Source of the DNA: Chloroflexota bacterium
Lineage (GTDB): Bacteria > Chloroflexota > Dehalococcoidia > Lucifugimonadales > Lucifugimonadaceae
Direction of reading: 5' to 3'
Assembly (NCBI GenBank): GCA_002718455.1
Contig: PBER01000010.1
Span: 26,016 to 90,015, forward strand
Length of the DNA stretch: 64,000 nucleotides
Shown here: in pieces, positions 25,430 to 34,349 of the stretch
How the letters are laid out: each line of letters opens with the position of its first letter
How positions within the stretch are numbered: position 1 is the stretch's first letter
Position numbers and translations under genes: made by a program
Notes under the pieces: generated by a model
The model's input: only the letters and a program-made list of their open reading frames with translations
Databases searched by the model: none
What the model was told of the DNA's origin: nothing

Positions 25430-27421
25430 TTAAGTTGTTTTACTCACAATATTTTTTCTCAATTCACTTATTTGATCTCTTATGATGGCTGCTTTTTCAA
25501 ATTCTAAAGATTTAGCTGAATTTTTCATTTCTTTTTCTAATTCTTTGATTAATTTTGTTATTTGTTTTGGGGTATAATCTTCTTTTATTTCTACAATATC
25601 TTCTCCTAGTTGATTCTCCTTTATTCTAGCAGTTAAATCTTTGACTTCTTTTACTATTTTTTTAGGTATTATATTGTTCTTTTTATTATGATCTTTTTGT
25701 AATTCTCTTCTACGATATGTCTCAGATATGGCAAAATCCATCGACCTTGTTATTTTGTCCGCATACATTATCACTTTTCCCTCATCATGCCTAGCAGCTC
25801 TTCCGATGGTTTGAATTAATGATGTTGAAGATCTAAGATATCCTTCTTTATCTGCATCTAAAATTGCAACTAATGAGACTTCAGGTAAATCTAATCCTTC
25901 TCTTAAAAGATTTATACCAACTACTACATCGTATGTACCCAAACGAAGATCTCTTAAAATCTCAATTCTTTCTATTGTGTCTATTTCTGAATGAAGATAG
26001 TGCACTTTAATACCGATTTCTCTCATATATTCTGATAATTCCTCTGACATTTTTTTTGTTAAAGTTGTCACCAAACATCTTTGTTTTTTTTCAATATTAT
26101 TTTGTATTCTATTTACTAAATTATCTATTTGATTTTTTGTTGGTTCTACAATTATTTCAGGATCTAGTAAACCTGTTGGTCTAATTATTTGCTCTACCCG
26201 ATCTTGCTGCTCATTATTTTCGTAATTTCCTGGAGTAGCTGATACGAAAACAGTTTGGGGTATTTTATTTTCAAATTCGTTGAAGTTTAAAGGTCTGTTA
26301 TCTTTAGCTGAAGGAAGTCTGAATCCATGCTCAACTAACGTTGTTTTTCTTGAAAAATCTCCTTTATACATTCCATTTATTTGAGGTATAGTTATATGAG
26401 ATTCATCGATAAAAATCATATAATCTTCATTAAAATAATCCAATAGTGTCCAAGGTGCACTTCCTGGCTTTCTTCTACCTAAATGTAATGAATAATTTTC
26501 TACACCAGGACAAGACCCTGTTTCACGAAGCATTTCCAAATCGTAATTTGTTCGTTCACGCAATCTTTGTGCTTCTAATAATTTTCCTTCTTTTTCTAAT
26601 TCGTCTAATCTGAGGGATAATTCATTTTGTATGTCATCTATTGCATCTTTTAAACTTTCTTCAGGAGTAACAAAATGTTTACTTGGATAAATAGAAATTT
26701 TTTCCATATTTCTAAGTTTGTTTTTTGTTAACACATCTATTTCTGTAATTGTTTCTATTTCATTTCCATAAAATTCTATTCTGATTGAAAATTCTTCATA
26801 GGAAGGCATTATTTCAACTATATCTCCCTTGATTGAAAAAGTACCTCTTTTATTTTCATAATCATCTCGCATGAAGTACATTGAAATAAGCTTTTTAGAT
26901 AAATCACTTGATTTAATTTCATCTCCAACATTTAAATCAACTGAAATCGATTTGTATTCTTTAGGAGATCCTAGACCGTAAATACAAGATACCGATGCAA
27001 CTATAATTGTGTCATTTCTTGTTAAAACAGATCTGGTGGATGCATGTCTGAGTCTGTCTATTTCATCATTGATATCTGATTCTTTTTCAATATAAGTATC
27101 GGTTCTTGGTAAATATGCTTCTGGTTGATAATAATCATAGTATGAAACGAAATATTGAACAGAATTATGAGGAAAAAACTCTTGGAGTTCACTAGCCAAC
27201 TGAGCAGCTAAAGTTTTATTATGAGCTATTACTAAAGTTGGTCTTTGCACACTTTCTATAATTCCAGCCATGGTGTAAGTTTTTCCTGACCCTGTGACTC
27301 CCATTAAAGTTTGAAATCTCAAACCATTTTTTAAACCATCAACTAATTTTGAGATGGCTTTTGGTTGATCCCCGGTATGCTCAAAGGGTGAAACAATTTT
27401 GAATTTATTAGCTTTATTAAT
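25430..27421 (-). CDS. uvrB: Excinuclease ABC subunit B, apparent ATT start
   Basis: UvrB, the damage-verifying helicase-like subunit of nucleotide excision repair. Helicase motif I is MGVTGSGKT, the beta-hairpin is [18 protein letters not shown] and IGRAARH follow, and the UvrC-binding coiled coil closes the C-terminus. The track's TTG start at 27322 would delete the essential Q-motif segment. The frame extends upstream through [17 protein letters not shown] with no ATG, GTG or TTG. The best start is ATT at 27421, six bases after AAAAGGA and overlapping the previous stop in ATTAA, giving 663 residues, the normal length. Confidence 0.93.
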   Translation of the reverse strand: MNKANKFKIVSPFEHTGDQPKAISKLVDGLKNGLRFQTLMGVTGSGKTYTMAGIIESVQRPTLVIAHNKTLAAQLASELQEFFPHNSVQYFVSYYDYYQPEAYLPRTDTYIEKESDINDEIDRLRHASTRSVLTRNDTIIVASVSCIYGLGSPKEYKSISVDLNVGDEIKSSDLSKKLISMYFMRDDYENKRGTFSIKGDIVEIMPSYEEFSIRIEFYGNEIETITEIDVLTKNKLRNMEKISIYPSKHFVTPEESLKDAIDDIQNELSLRLDELEKEGKLLEAQRLRERTNYDLEMLRETGSCPGVENYSLHLGRRKPGSAPWTLLDYFNEDYMIFIDESHITIPQINGMYKGDFSRKTTLVEHGFRLPSAKDNRPLNFNEFENKIPQTVFVSATPGNYENNEQQDRVEQIIRPTGLLDPEIIVEPTKNQIDNLVNRIQNNIEKKQRCLVTTLTKKMSEELSEYMREIGIKVHYLHSEIDTIERIEILRDLRLGTYDVVVGINLLREGLDLPEVSLVAILDADKEGYLRSSTSLIQTIGRAARHDEGKVIMYADKITRSMDFAISETYRRRELQKDHNKKNNIIPKKIVKEVKDLTARIKENQLGEDIVEIKEDYTPKQITKLIKELEKEMKNSAKSLEFEKAAIIRDQISELRKNIVSKTT

Positions 27422-28211
27422 AGAATTTCCTTTTTTTACATATAAAAATTATTTCATTTGAATTTTCATCATATTGACCCTTATTATAATCTCCAAAAAT
27501 ATCAATTATTTCTAACCCAATTTCATCTGTTATTCGAATTACATCTTCAATATAGAGAAAATTTTCTACAGAAAATAATTCGACAGATAAATCACTTAGT
27601 TGTATTTTTAGATAATTTTTATGTATTCTTCTTTTAAAATCAACGTCACTTTTACTATATATTTCATAACTTTGCTTATTCAGTATTTTTTTTACTACAA
27701 AAGAGTAATTTTCAGTAGGCTTATAAAGATTAGGGTTGTGTAAATCAAAAATTAATAAACCATCTTTTTTTAGATGTTTGGACCCGATGCATAAAGCTTT
27801 AGTTTGATTATTTTCTGTTCCAGCATTCATTAAGGAATACGATGGATATATAACCAGATCATGAAGTTTATTGTTCATAGTATTATTGTTTTCTCTGATA
27901 TCTAACTTTTTCATATCTTCTTTGATTAAAGTAATTATTCCTTGTAATGGTTGTTTTATCTTAATCTTTGATTTACATACATTTAGCATATCTTGGCTAT
28001 CATCAACTCCAATCCAATTTACTTTATTTTGAAGACAATTTATAGGAACTCTGCCTGTTCCTACTCCCATTTCTAGAATATTTTTTGTTTTTGGAGTCAT
28101 AAAAGATTTATAGAATTCAAGATCATTTGGAGAAATCAAATGGTAAATTATATCGTACCATTTTGACCATTCTTTATAATTAGTTTTAGTTTGGCTCATT
28201 TTATAAATCAT
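27417..28211 (-). CDS. Class I SAM-dependent methyltransferase
   Basis: A 264-residue protein with Rossmann-like methyltransferase motif [14 protein letters not shown] near residue 45, motif [13 protein letters not shown], and a [12 protein letters not shown] motif IV-like stretch. Substrate unknown. The start may be this ATG or the Met five codons later (MSQTKTNYK); neither has a good ribosome site. Its TAA overlaps the proposed uvrB ATT, suggesting translational coupling. Confidence 0.82.
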   Translation of the reverse strand: MIYKMSQTKTNYKEWSKWYDIIYHLISPNDLEFYKSFMTPKTKNILEMGVGTGRVPINCLQNKVNWIGVDDSQDMLNVCKSKIKIKQPLQGIITLIKEDMKKLDIRENNNTMNNKLHDLVIYPSYSLMNAGTENNQTKALCIGSKHLKKDGLLIFDLHNPNLYKPTENYSFVVKKILNKQSYEIYSKSDVDFKRRIHKNYLKIQLSDLSVELFSVENFLYIEDVIRITDEIGLEIIDIFGDYNKGQYDENSNEIIFICKKRKFY

Positions 28212-28290
28212 ATGGGTTTACTTTATAAATTATTTATATATAAGTTAATAAAAGTTTAATGCTTAATATTTGTAATAATAAGTTAATTAT

Positions 28291-29454
28291 ATGAAATTAT
28301 CATCAAGACAATCTAGATTGGGTACAGAAACAGCTTTTGAAACGTTAGCAAAAGCGAAAAAGCTTGAAGCTCAAGGAAAAAATATAGTACATCTTGAAAT
28401 AGGTGAACCTGATTTTGATAGCCCTTCATATGTTATTGATGCAGCTAAAGAAGCTTTAGATCAAGGATTTACTCATTATGGCCCATCAGCTGGTCAACCA
28501 GAGTTAAGAAATGCAATTGCTATTCATCAAGGAGAATTCAATGGATATTCAATTTCACCAGAAAATGTTATAGTTACCCCAGGAGGGAAACCTGTGATGT
28601 TTTTTTCTTTGTTGGCGTTAATTGAAGAGGGAGATGAAGTAATATATCCGAACCCAGGATTTCCTATTTATGAATCAATGATTAATTACTCAGGTGGCAC
28701 ACCAATTCCTATGAAATTGGAAGAAGCAAAAGACTTCAATGCAAATATCGATGATTTGAAAAAATTGATTACAGATAAAACAAAAATGATGATTATAAAT
28801 TCTCCTAATAATCCTTGTGGATCAGTGACTACTAAGGATGATTTGGAACAAATTGCTGAGATAGCAATAGAAAATAATATTATAGTTCTTTCTGATGAAA
28901 TTTATAAAGATATGTATTACGAAGGAGAACATTATTCCATAACAAAATTTAATGGAATGAAAGAACGGACAATCATCCTTGATGGATTTTCTAAAAGTTA
29001 TGCCATGACCGGTTGGAGATTGGGGTATGGCATTTTTCCGGACTTTTTAGTTGAAGACATAACCAAATTAATGACAAATTCTGTTTCTTGTACTTCTGTT
29101 TTTAGTCAAATGGCTGCTATAGCTGCTCTAGAGGGATCCAGGGAATTCACTATAAACATGATGGAAAAATTTAAGATAAGAAGAGATATTATTGTTAATG
29201 GTTTGAATTCCATTGAAGGAGTAACTTGTAGAACTCCATTAGGTGCTTTTTATGCTTTCCCAAATATTTCCGGAACAGGATTGTCAAGTTCTGATTTCGC
29301 TGATATAGCATTAAATGAATATGGTGTAGCCTTATTGTCGGGTACTGCTTTTGGTGAATATGGAGATGATTACATTAGAATTTCTTTTGCAAATTCTGAG
29401 GAAAATCTTCTAAAAGCGATTGATAGATTAAACGATATGATAAAAAAACTATAA
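28291..29454 (+). CDS. Class I/II aminotransferase (aspartate/aromatic type)
   Basis: A 387-residue fold-type I PLP aminotransferase. LEIGEPDFDSP and FTHYGPSAGQPELR near the N-terminus, INSPNNPCGSV with the conserved Asn near residue 170, and GFSKSYAMTGWRLGYG with the PLP Lys near 235 match the AspC/AraT class. It moves amino groups between amino and keto acids. No Shine-Dalgarno sequence is seen before the ATG. Its stop overlaps that of the regulator on the opposite strand. Confidence 0.92.
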   Translation: MKLSSRQSRLGTETAFETLAKAKKLEAQGKNIVHLEIGEPDFDSPSYVIDAAKEALDQGFTHYGPSAGQPELRNAIAIHQGEFNGYSISPENVIVTPGGKPVMFFSLLALIEEGDEVIYPNPGFPIYESMINYSGGTPIPMKLEEAKDFNANIDDLKKLITDKTKMMIINSPNNPCGSVTTKDDLEQIAEIAIENNIIVLSDEIYKDMYYEGEHYSITKFNGMKERTIILDGFSKSYAMTGWRLGYGIFPDFLVEDITKLMTNSVSCTSVFSQMAAIAALEGSREFTINMMEKFKIRRDIIVNGLNSIEGVTCRTPLGAFYAFPNISGTGLSSSDFADIALNEYGVALLSGTAFGEYGDDYIRISFANSEENLLKAIDRLNDMIKKL

Positions 29455-30420
29455 GATATTTATATCCAAAAATACTCCTTTGCCCCGCGAAGTTTTTATT
29501 ATATCCAAGTTGTTAGTCAAATTGTTTGCTTTTTCTCTTATCCTGAATATGTGAAGTCTCATAGCTGACTTATTTATATTTTGATTGTCGGGCCAAAGTA
29601 TTTTTTCTATTTCTTCATATAATAAAACCTGTCCATTTTTTTGGATTAGATTTTTTATTATGAGATACTCAGAATTAGATAAAGAAATTTCCTTATCTTT
29701 AAATTTTAGTAACTCCAAATTATCGTCTAGTTCAAAAAAAGAAGCTTCTTCTGAATTTTTTTGATTATTTGAAAAAACATTGCTAAAAGCAATATTATCT
29801 TTATTTGTTTCTAAGTTTCCTGATTTTATTCTGTTATAAAAAGAAATCAATTTACCTATTGATTCTAATTTATATTCGAGTAATTTAAATTCTTGATGCC
29901 CATCAAAGAAAACATAAACACAAGCATTAGTTTCCAGTCGATTGAGCATTGGTATTGCAATAACATATTTGAATTTAATTTCACTGAACCAATTGGGAAA
30001 TAAATCACTGTCTTTAATTTTGTCATATATTTTAGAATTACCAGTAGAGCCTGTAATAATTGCTAACGTATTATCTTGATTGAATTCAGAATTGAAAGAC
30101 TCCAAATTTAGTTCTTCAGAGCTACTAAAAGTTTTTGGTTTAAAAGACCCATTCATTTTGTCCATTTCAGTTATTATTACACATTCGCTATTAGATATAA
30201 TTCTTATAGAATTACATAAATCTTTATGATTACTTGTTTCTTTGTTCAGGAAATCAATACCATCAATTATTCTAGTTTTCTCATTAAGATCAATAATTCT
30301 ATTTTTTAAATAATCATTTTCTTTAGAGAATTTAATAGATTGATTTCTGAAAAATAAAAAACCAATAATAAACAAAATAAGTAAAGAAGCTAAGAATGTA
30401 ATGACTGAAATTATAAGCAT
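29449..30420 (-). CDS. Membrane-anchored regulator with C-terminal OmpR-type winged helix
   Basis: A 323-residue protein with a single N-terminal membrane helix (residues about 3-24), a short coiled coil, a middle region of about 150 residues that looks GAF-like, and a C-terminal OmpR/PhoB winged helix (ISLSNSEYLIIKNLIQ, MRLHIFRIREKA, TSRGKGVFL). There is no receiver domain or phospho-Asp, so it appears to be a one-component sensor that binds DNA while tethered to the membrane. It lies downstream of an ABC exporter on the same strand, which is a plausible target. Confidence 0.82.
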   Translation of the reverse strand: MLIISVITFLASLLILFIIGFLFFRNQSIKFSKENDYLKNRIIDLNEKTRIIDGIDFLNKETSNHKDLCNSIRIISNSECVIITEMDKMNGSFKPKTFSSSEELNLESFNSEFNQDNTLAIITGSTGNSKIYDKIKDSDLFPNWFSEIKFKYVIAIPMLNRLETNACVYVFFDGHQEFKLLEYKLESIGKLISFYNRIKSGNLETNKDNIAFSNVFSNNQKNSEEASFFELDDNLELLKFKDKEISLSNSEYLIIKNLIQKNGQVLLYEEIEKILWPDNQNINKSAMRLHIFRIREKANNLTNNLDIIKTSRGKGVFLDINIL

Positions 30421-30471
30421 AATATTTTTTTCTATACGCTTATTTTATTTGAATTTGAAATTTATTATCTA

Positions 30472-31284
30472 CTAAGATTTAATATCTCTTTGATAGAAAA
30501 CGTAAAGTCCTATAATAAAACTTATTATAATCAATAATGAAATTACCAATATGTGAAGAGAATTTACACCATTTTGTATTACAGCATTACTATTATAGTA
30601 ATAGTGCAGAGCAATATACCTAGTAAAATCTAATTTATCTACAACAGTGTATATGGAATCAAATACATATCCAGTAATCGCAATAAAAGCAGTAATAGAT
30701 GCTGCTATAGATCTTTTACCTGTAATGGCTCCAATAGAAAACGAAATTGATCCAGTACACAACCCAAAACTAAATAAAGCAATTGCTGCATAGAGAAGGT
30801 TTATCAAACTAATATCAAAATTGAAGACTAATGACCCAATTCCAAGTGTTATTGCAAAAATTATGGCCAATAATAAAATACAAAAAACAAGTGCTAAGTA
30901 TTTTTCTATATAAAATCTAGTTCTAGAGATTGATAAAGTTAAAATTTGGTCTATTGTTTTATTCCCTTCTTCTGTTGCTATTGATGATGAGCCTATGGTT
31001 ATACCAAAAGCTCCAATAATTAAGGGTCCAATAAGATGCATGAATTCTCCATTTAAAAATCCAGTAACCGATAAATCATCTCCAAATCCGGCGATTGCTT
31101 TTACAGCATCGGGGAATAAATCTAACATTTGTCCAAATGTGTCTGAAAACAAGGTCCAAAAATACGTCAATAATAGAGTATATGCAACTGCTCCTAAGCA
31201 GAAAGAGATTATTTTTTTTCGGTTTTGATAAATATCGTTTCTTAGAATATACATTTTTTTAGAAATACTCCAATAAAGTTTCAT
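30472..31284 (-). CDS. ABC-2 type transporter permease
   Basis: A 270-residue membrane protein with six predicted helices, of the ABC-2 permease type. It overlaps the ATPase gene by 26 bases if the first ATG is used; the Met at 31254, four bases after the ATPase stop, is an equally good start. With the ATPase it would form an exporter or a membrane-stress/antibiotic efflux pump. Substrate unknown. Confidence 0.85.
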   Translation of the reverse strand: MKLYWSISKKMYILRNDIYQNRKKIISFCLGAVAYTLLLTYFWTLFSDTFGQMLDLFPDAVKAIAGFGDDLSVTGFLNGEFMHLIGPLIIGAFGITIGSSSIATEEGNKTIDQILTLSISRTRFYIEKYLALVFCILLLAIIFAITLGIGSLVFNFDISLINLLYAAIALFSFGLCTGSISFSIGAITGKRSIAASITAFIAITGYVFDSIYTVVDKLDFTRYIALHYYYNSNAVIQNGVNSLHILVISLLIIISFIIGLYVFYQRDIKS

Positions 31285-32134
31285 TTAGATCGGAAGTATC
31301 AGAATAGAGTTGTTCAATTTTATATTTTGATAAAAATTGAACAAAATCGTTCATTGATCCTACTATGTAAAAAATAAATTCATTTTCATTTCTAATATAG
31401 TTTTTTATTGCTTTGTTTTTTTTGATATCTTGTATTTTGGGGGATTCAACAAATGTAACGGTTATTTTTGTTAAAGACTTTCTGTTTAATTCTTCTTTAC
31501 TTTGTGAAGCAACTACTGATCCTTCTTTGATAATAGTGACTCGATCGCAAGTATTTTGAATTTCTAATAAATCGTGAGAAGACAGTAGGATAGTAGATCC
31601 TGATTGTTTTTCTTCTTCTAAAAGTTTACGAAACTCTCTTTGAAGGTTTGGGTCTAATCCACCTGTAGGTTCGTCAAGAATTAATAATTTGGGGCTTTTC
31701 ATAAATGCTTGAACTATACCTACTTTTTGTTTATTTCCTTTAGATAAATCTGCTATTTTTCTGTTAAAATCTAGATCAAATCTATTAGAAAGGTCTTCGT
31801 ATCTTTTGGATTTACTGTTTTCTAATCTAAGAAGATATTTGAAATAATCTATGGATCTCATGTTTTCATATGATCTGAAATCGCCTGAAAGGTATGATAT
31901 GTCTTTCCTTTGAATATGATTATTTTTTTTTATTTTTTCTCCCATGATATACATATCCCCGGAAGTTACATTTGTTAACCCTAAAAGACATCTCATAGCT
32001 GTGGTTTTACCAGCTCCATTTGCTCCTAGTAGTCCATGAACTTCCCCTTCTAATACTGAGAAATCTATTTCATTTAGAGCAGTTAAATCTCCAAATTTTT
32101 TTGTTAATTTTTCTACTTTTATCACTGTAGTCAT
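31259..32134 (-). CDS. ABC transporter ATP-binding protein
   Basis: A 291-residue ATPase with Walker A LLGANGAGKTTAMRC near residue 35, a signature motif DLSKGNKQKVGIVQAF, Walker B LLILDEPTGGLDP and the H-loop SSHDLLE. The signature LSKGN departs from LSGGQ but is common in ABC-2 exporters. It starts 12 bases after yebC and overlaps the permease. Confidence 0.93.
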   Translation of the reverse strand: MTTVIKVEKLTKKFGDLTALNEIDFSVLEGEVHGLLGANGAGKTTAMRCLLGLTNVTSGDMYIMGEKIKKNNHIQRKDISYLSGDFRSYENMRSIDYFKYLLRLENSKSKRYEDLSNRFDLDFNRKIADLSKGNKQKVGIVQAFMKSPKLLILDEPTGGLDPNLQREFRKLLEEEKQSGSTILLSSHDLLEIQNTCDRVTIIKEGSVVASQSKEELNRKSLTKITVTFVESPKIQDIKKNKAIKNYIRNENEFIFYIVGSMNDFVQFLSKYKIEQLYSDTSDLNETLLEYF

Positions 32135-32146
32135 ATGTAATTATTA

Positions 32147-32911
32147 CTAAATAGTTTTTGAATACATTTCAACGGATTCATCATTAAAATCAGCATTTGT
32201 AAATACTTTTTGAACATCATCTAAGTCTTCTAATTCGTCTAGTAATTTTAATGTTTGACTTGATTGATTTTTGTCTAAACTAACAGTTGAATTAGGGACT
32301 AGAGCTAATTCTGCTTTATCAATTGTAACGGAATCATTTTTTTGAATCTCTTTCTGAATATTTGAAAGATTCGTATAAGAACAAGTTATTTCTATGATTT
32401 TATCTAAAATATCAAAATCTTCTGCACCTTGATCAATAGTATCCAATGCAATAAGCTCTGGGTCTCCATCTGATATGGTCATTACAATCTGACCTTTTTG
32501 TTCAAAGTTCCATGATACCGCCCCGGTGGTTGCAAAAGTCCCTCCCGCCCGAGTTATAGTAGATCTTACACTTGCTGCAGATCTATTTTTATTATCAGTA
32601 AGAGTTTGAATTATGATTCCTACTCCTCCTGGACCAATTCCTTCATAGGTGATTTCTTCAAAACTATCTGCTCCACCTGCATTATTTCCTGAACCTTTAG
32701 CAATGGCTCTATCGATATTATCCTTTGGCATATTTTGAGATTTGGCATTATCAATTGCTAATCTTAATCTGAAATTCAATTCAGGATCTGAGTCTCCGCT
32801 TTTAGCTGCAACGGTTATTTCTCTTGATAGCTTAGTAAACAAAACACCTTTTCTTGCGTCTTGAATACCTTTCTTATGTTTTATGGTGCTCCATTTTGAA
32901 TGCCCAGACAT
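32147..32911 (-). CDS. YebC/PmpR family protein (TACO1-like)
   Basis: A 254-residue protein opening with MSGHSKWSTIKHKKG and including AIDNAKSQNMPKDNIDRAI and YEGIGPGGVGIIIQTLTDN, the hallmark blocks. The family acts as transcriptional regulators and, in recent work, relieves ribosome stalling at prolines. It belongs to a run rpsP-khpA-yebC, which favours the translational role. Confidence 0.95.
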   Translation of the reverse strand: MSGHSKWSTIKHKKGIQDARKGVLFTKLSREITVAAKSGDSDPELNFRLRLAIDNAKSQNMPKDNIDRAIAKGSGNNAGGADSFEEITYEGIGPGGVGIIIQTLTDNKNRSAASVRSTITRAGGTFATTGAVSWNFEQKGQIVMTISDGDPELIALDTIDQGAEDFDILDKIIEITCSYTNLSNIQKEIQKNDSVTIDKAELALVPNSTVSLDKNQSSQTLKLLDELEDLDDVQKVFTNADFNDESVEMYSKTI

Positions 32912-32925
32912 AATATTTTCTCTAT

Positions 32926-33180
32926 TTACAAAATTTCCAGCATTATTTTAGTATTTTTTTTTGTTGATGCTAGTTTTAATATGTTTCTTATAGATTTAGC
33001 AACTTTCCCGTTTTTTCCTATTATCTTACCTTTGTCACTTTCGTCTACTGTCAATTTAATTATTGTTTTATTATCTTCATCAAAAGATTCAACATGAATT
33101 TGATCCTTTATTTCGACTAGACAACTTGCTATATACTCAACTAACTCTTCTGGATTGGTTGGATTACTATTTTTTCCCAT
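32926..33180 (-). CDS. khpA: KH-domain RNA-binding protein
   Basis: An 84-residue single KH domain with the GKIIGKNGKVAKSIR GxxG loop. It overlaps rpsP by 14 bases, the usual neighbour order in many bacteria. KhpA binds RNA with KhpB and affects cell division and sRNA function. The rimM-trmD-rplS genes that usually follow are absent here. Confidence 0.93.
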   Translation of the reverse strand: MGKNSNPTNPEELVEYIASCLVEIKDQIHVESFDEDNKTIIKLTVDESDKGKIIGKNGKVAKSIRNILKLASTKKNTKIMLEIL

Positions 33181-33433
33181 TTTTTTTCTCTTTTATGGCA
33201 ATTCCTTTGGTCTTCATTAAGCTATAAACTGATTCTGAAGGTTGTGCTCCGTTGTTAATCCATTTAAATATTTTTTCTTCATCAATTGTAATGTCGGGAG
33301 GATCTTGCAAAGGATCATAAGTGCCTATCAAATCTATATACTTACCATTCCTTGGAGCCCTTTGATCGGCAACCACTATTCTGTAGAAAGGTTTTCCTCT
33401 ACTTCCCATTCTTCTAAGTCTAATTCTGACCAT
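33167..33433 (-). CDS. rpsP: Ribosomal protein bS16
   Basis: An 88-residue protein with MVRIRLRRMGSRGKPFYRIV and DLIGTYDPL, diagnostic of bS16 of the small subunit. It lies 35 bases after the MoaD-MoaE gene and is translationally overlapped with khpA. Confidence 0.97.
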   Translation of the reverse strand: MVRIRLRRMGSRGKPFYRIVVADQRAPRNGKYIDLIGTYDPLQDPPDITIDEEKIFKWINNGAQPSESVYSLMKTKGIAIKEKKNGKK

Positions 33434-33468
33434 TTAAATATGCCTTGTAGTTTGTTAACAAATTAATT

Positions 33469-34158
33469 TTACTCTACTTTATTGTCATTTATCCACACAG
33501 TTCCGTCTGAAAAAAATTCTTTTTTCCAAATAGGGACTGTTTTTTTTAATTCATCAACAAAAAATTTTGAAGATTCAAAAGCCTCTTTGCGGTGTTTACT
33601 TCTAATAATCAAAATCATACTTATTTCTCCAGGATATACATAACCTGTTCTATGGATCACTATTACATTATCAATTGACCATTTATCTTTGATTACTAAA
33701 ATAATTTGTTCAATTTCATTTTTGGCCATTTCTTCATATGATTCATAAAAAAGTTTTTCTACTTTTTTATTTTGATTGAATTCCCGAGTAACCCCATAAA
33801 ATGTGACTATAGAACCGTTGATTGAATCAATGTTTTGTGGAACAAATTCTTCAGCCAAAATTTTCTTTTTTGTAATAATTATGTTGTCTTTGATTGTTAT
33901 GTTGTTTCCTTTTCCGCCACTAACTGGTGGAATGATTGCTATTTCGTCTCCATCAAAAACCTCAGTATCCAAAGTGCAGTACTCCATATTTTTTGCATAC
34001 ATATAGTTTTTCCTATTTAATATTTCTATATTGTGTTCTTCTGCTATTAATTCAAGTATTTCTTTAATAGTTCTCACACCTTTAAATGAGACATTTAATT
34101 CATTCATCCCAATATCATCTTTGATTTTAGCAAAAAACTTTATTTTAATATTTGTCAT
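33469..34158 (-). CDS. MoaD-MoaE fusion (molybdopterin synthase, MoaX-like)
   Basis: A 229-residue fusion. Residues 1-82 are MoaD, a ubiquitin-like sulfur carrier ending in IIPPVSGG. Residues about 90-229 are MoaE, the catalytic subunit, with TFYGVTREFN, IIRSKHRKEAF and VPIWKKE. The two together convert precursor Z to molybdopterin. MoaD needs a free C-terminal Gly-Gly to carry sulfur, here followed by KGNN, so cleavage after G82, as in mycobacterial MoaX, is likely. It is the first gene of the rpsP operon. Confidence 0.92.
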   Translation of the reverse strand: MTNIKIKFFAKIKDDIGMNELNVSFKGVRTIKEILELIAEEHNIEILNRKNYMYAKNMEYCTLDTEVFDGDEIAIIPPVSGGKGNNITIKDNIIITKKKILAEEFVPQNIDSINGSIVTFYGVTREFNQNKKVEKLFYESYEEMAKNEIEQIILVIKDKWSIDNVIVIHRTGYVYPGEISMILIIRSKHRKEAFESSKFFVDELKKTVPIWKKEFFSDGTVWINDNKVE

Positions 34159-34212
34159 TTGTTAGGTTCTTAGTTTTCATTTATAGTAAAATTATATTCT
34201 AGTTACATAAAA

Positions 34213-34301
34213 GGGGAGATCGCATAGAGGCCTAGTGCACCCGCCTGCTAAGTGGGAGGGGTTTACGCCCCACGCGGGTTCGAATCCCGCTCTCCCCGCC
34301 A
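34213..34301 (+). tRNA. tRNA-Ser (anticodon GCU)
   Basis: GGGGAGA pairs with TCTCCCC to form the acceptor stem, followed by discriminator G and an encoded CCA. The anticodon loop CCTGCTAAG carries GCT for AGC/AGU codons. A long variable arm (GGGGTTTACGCCCC) and GGTTCGAATCC T-loop confirm a class II serine tRNA. No integrase or duplicated tRNA end is nearby. Confidence 0.96.
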
Positions 34302-34349
34302 TAAATTTGTTTTATACTTTAAAGTCTACAGACTTTTGAGAAATAGGAA

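Noticed and set aside
25430-27322. uvrB starting at TTG 27322 as in the ORF track
   Set aside because: It would remove the [17 protein letters not shown] segment that UvrB needs for nucleotide binding; that segment is clearly coded upstream.
34213-34301. Integration site at tRNA-Ser
   Set aside because: No integrase, direct repeat of the tRNA end or foreign gene content is present on either side.
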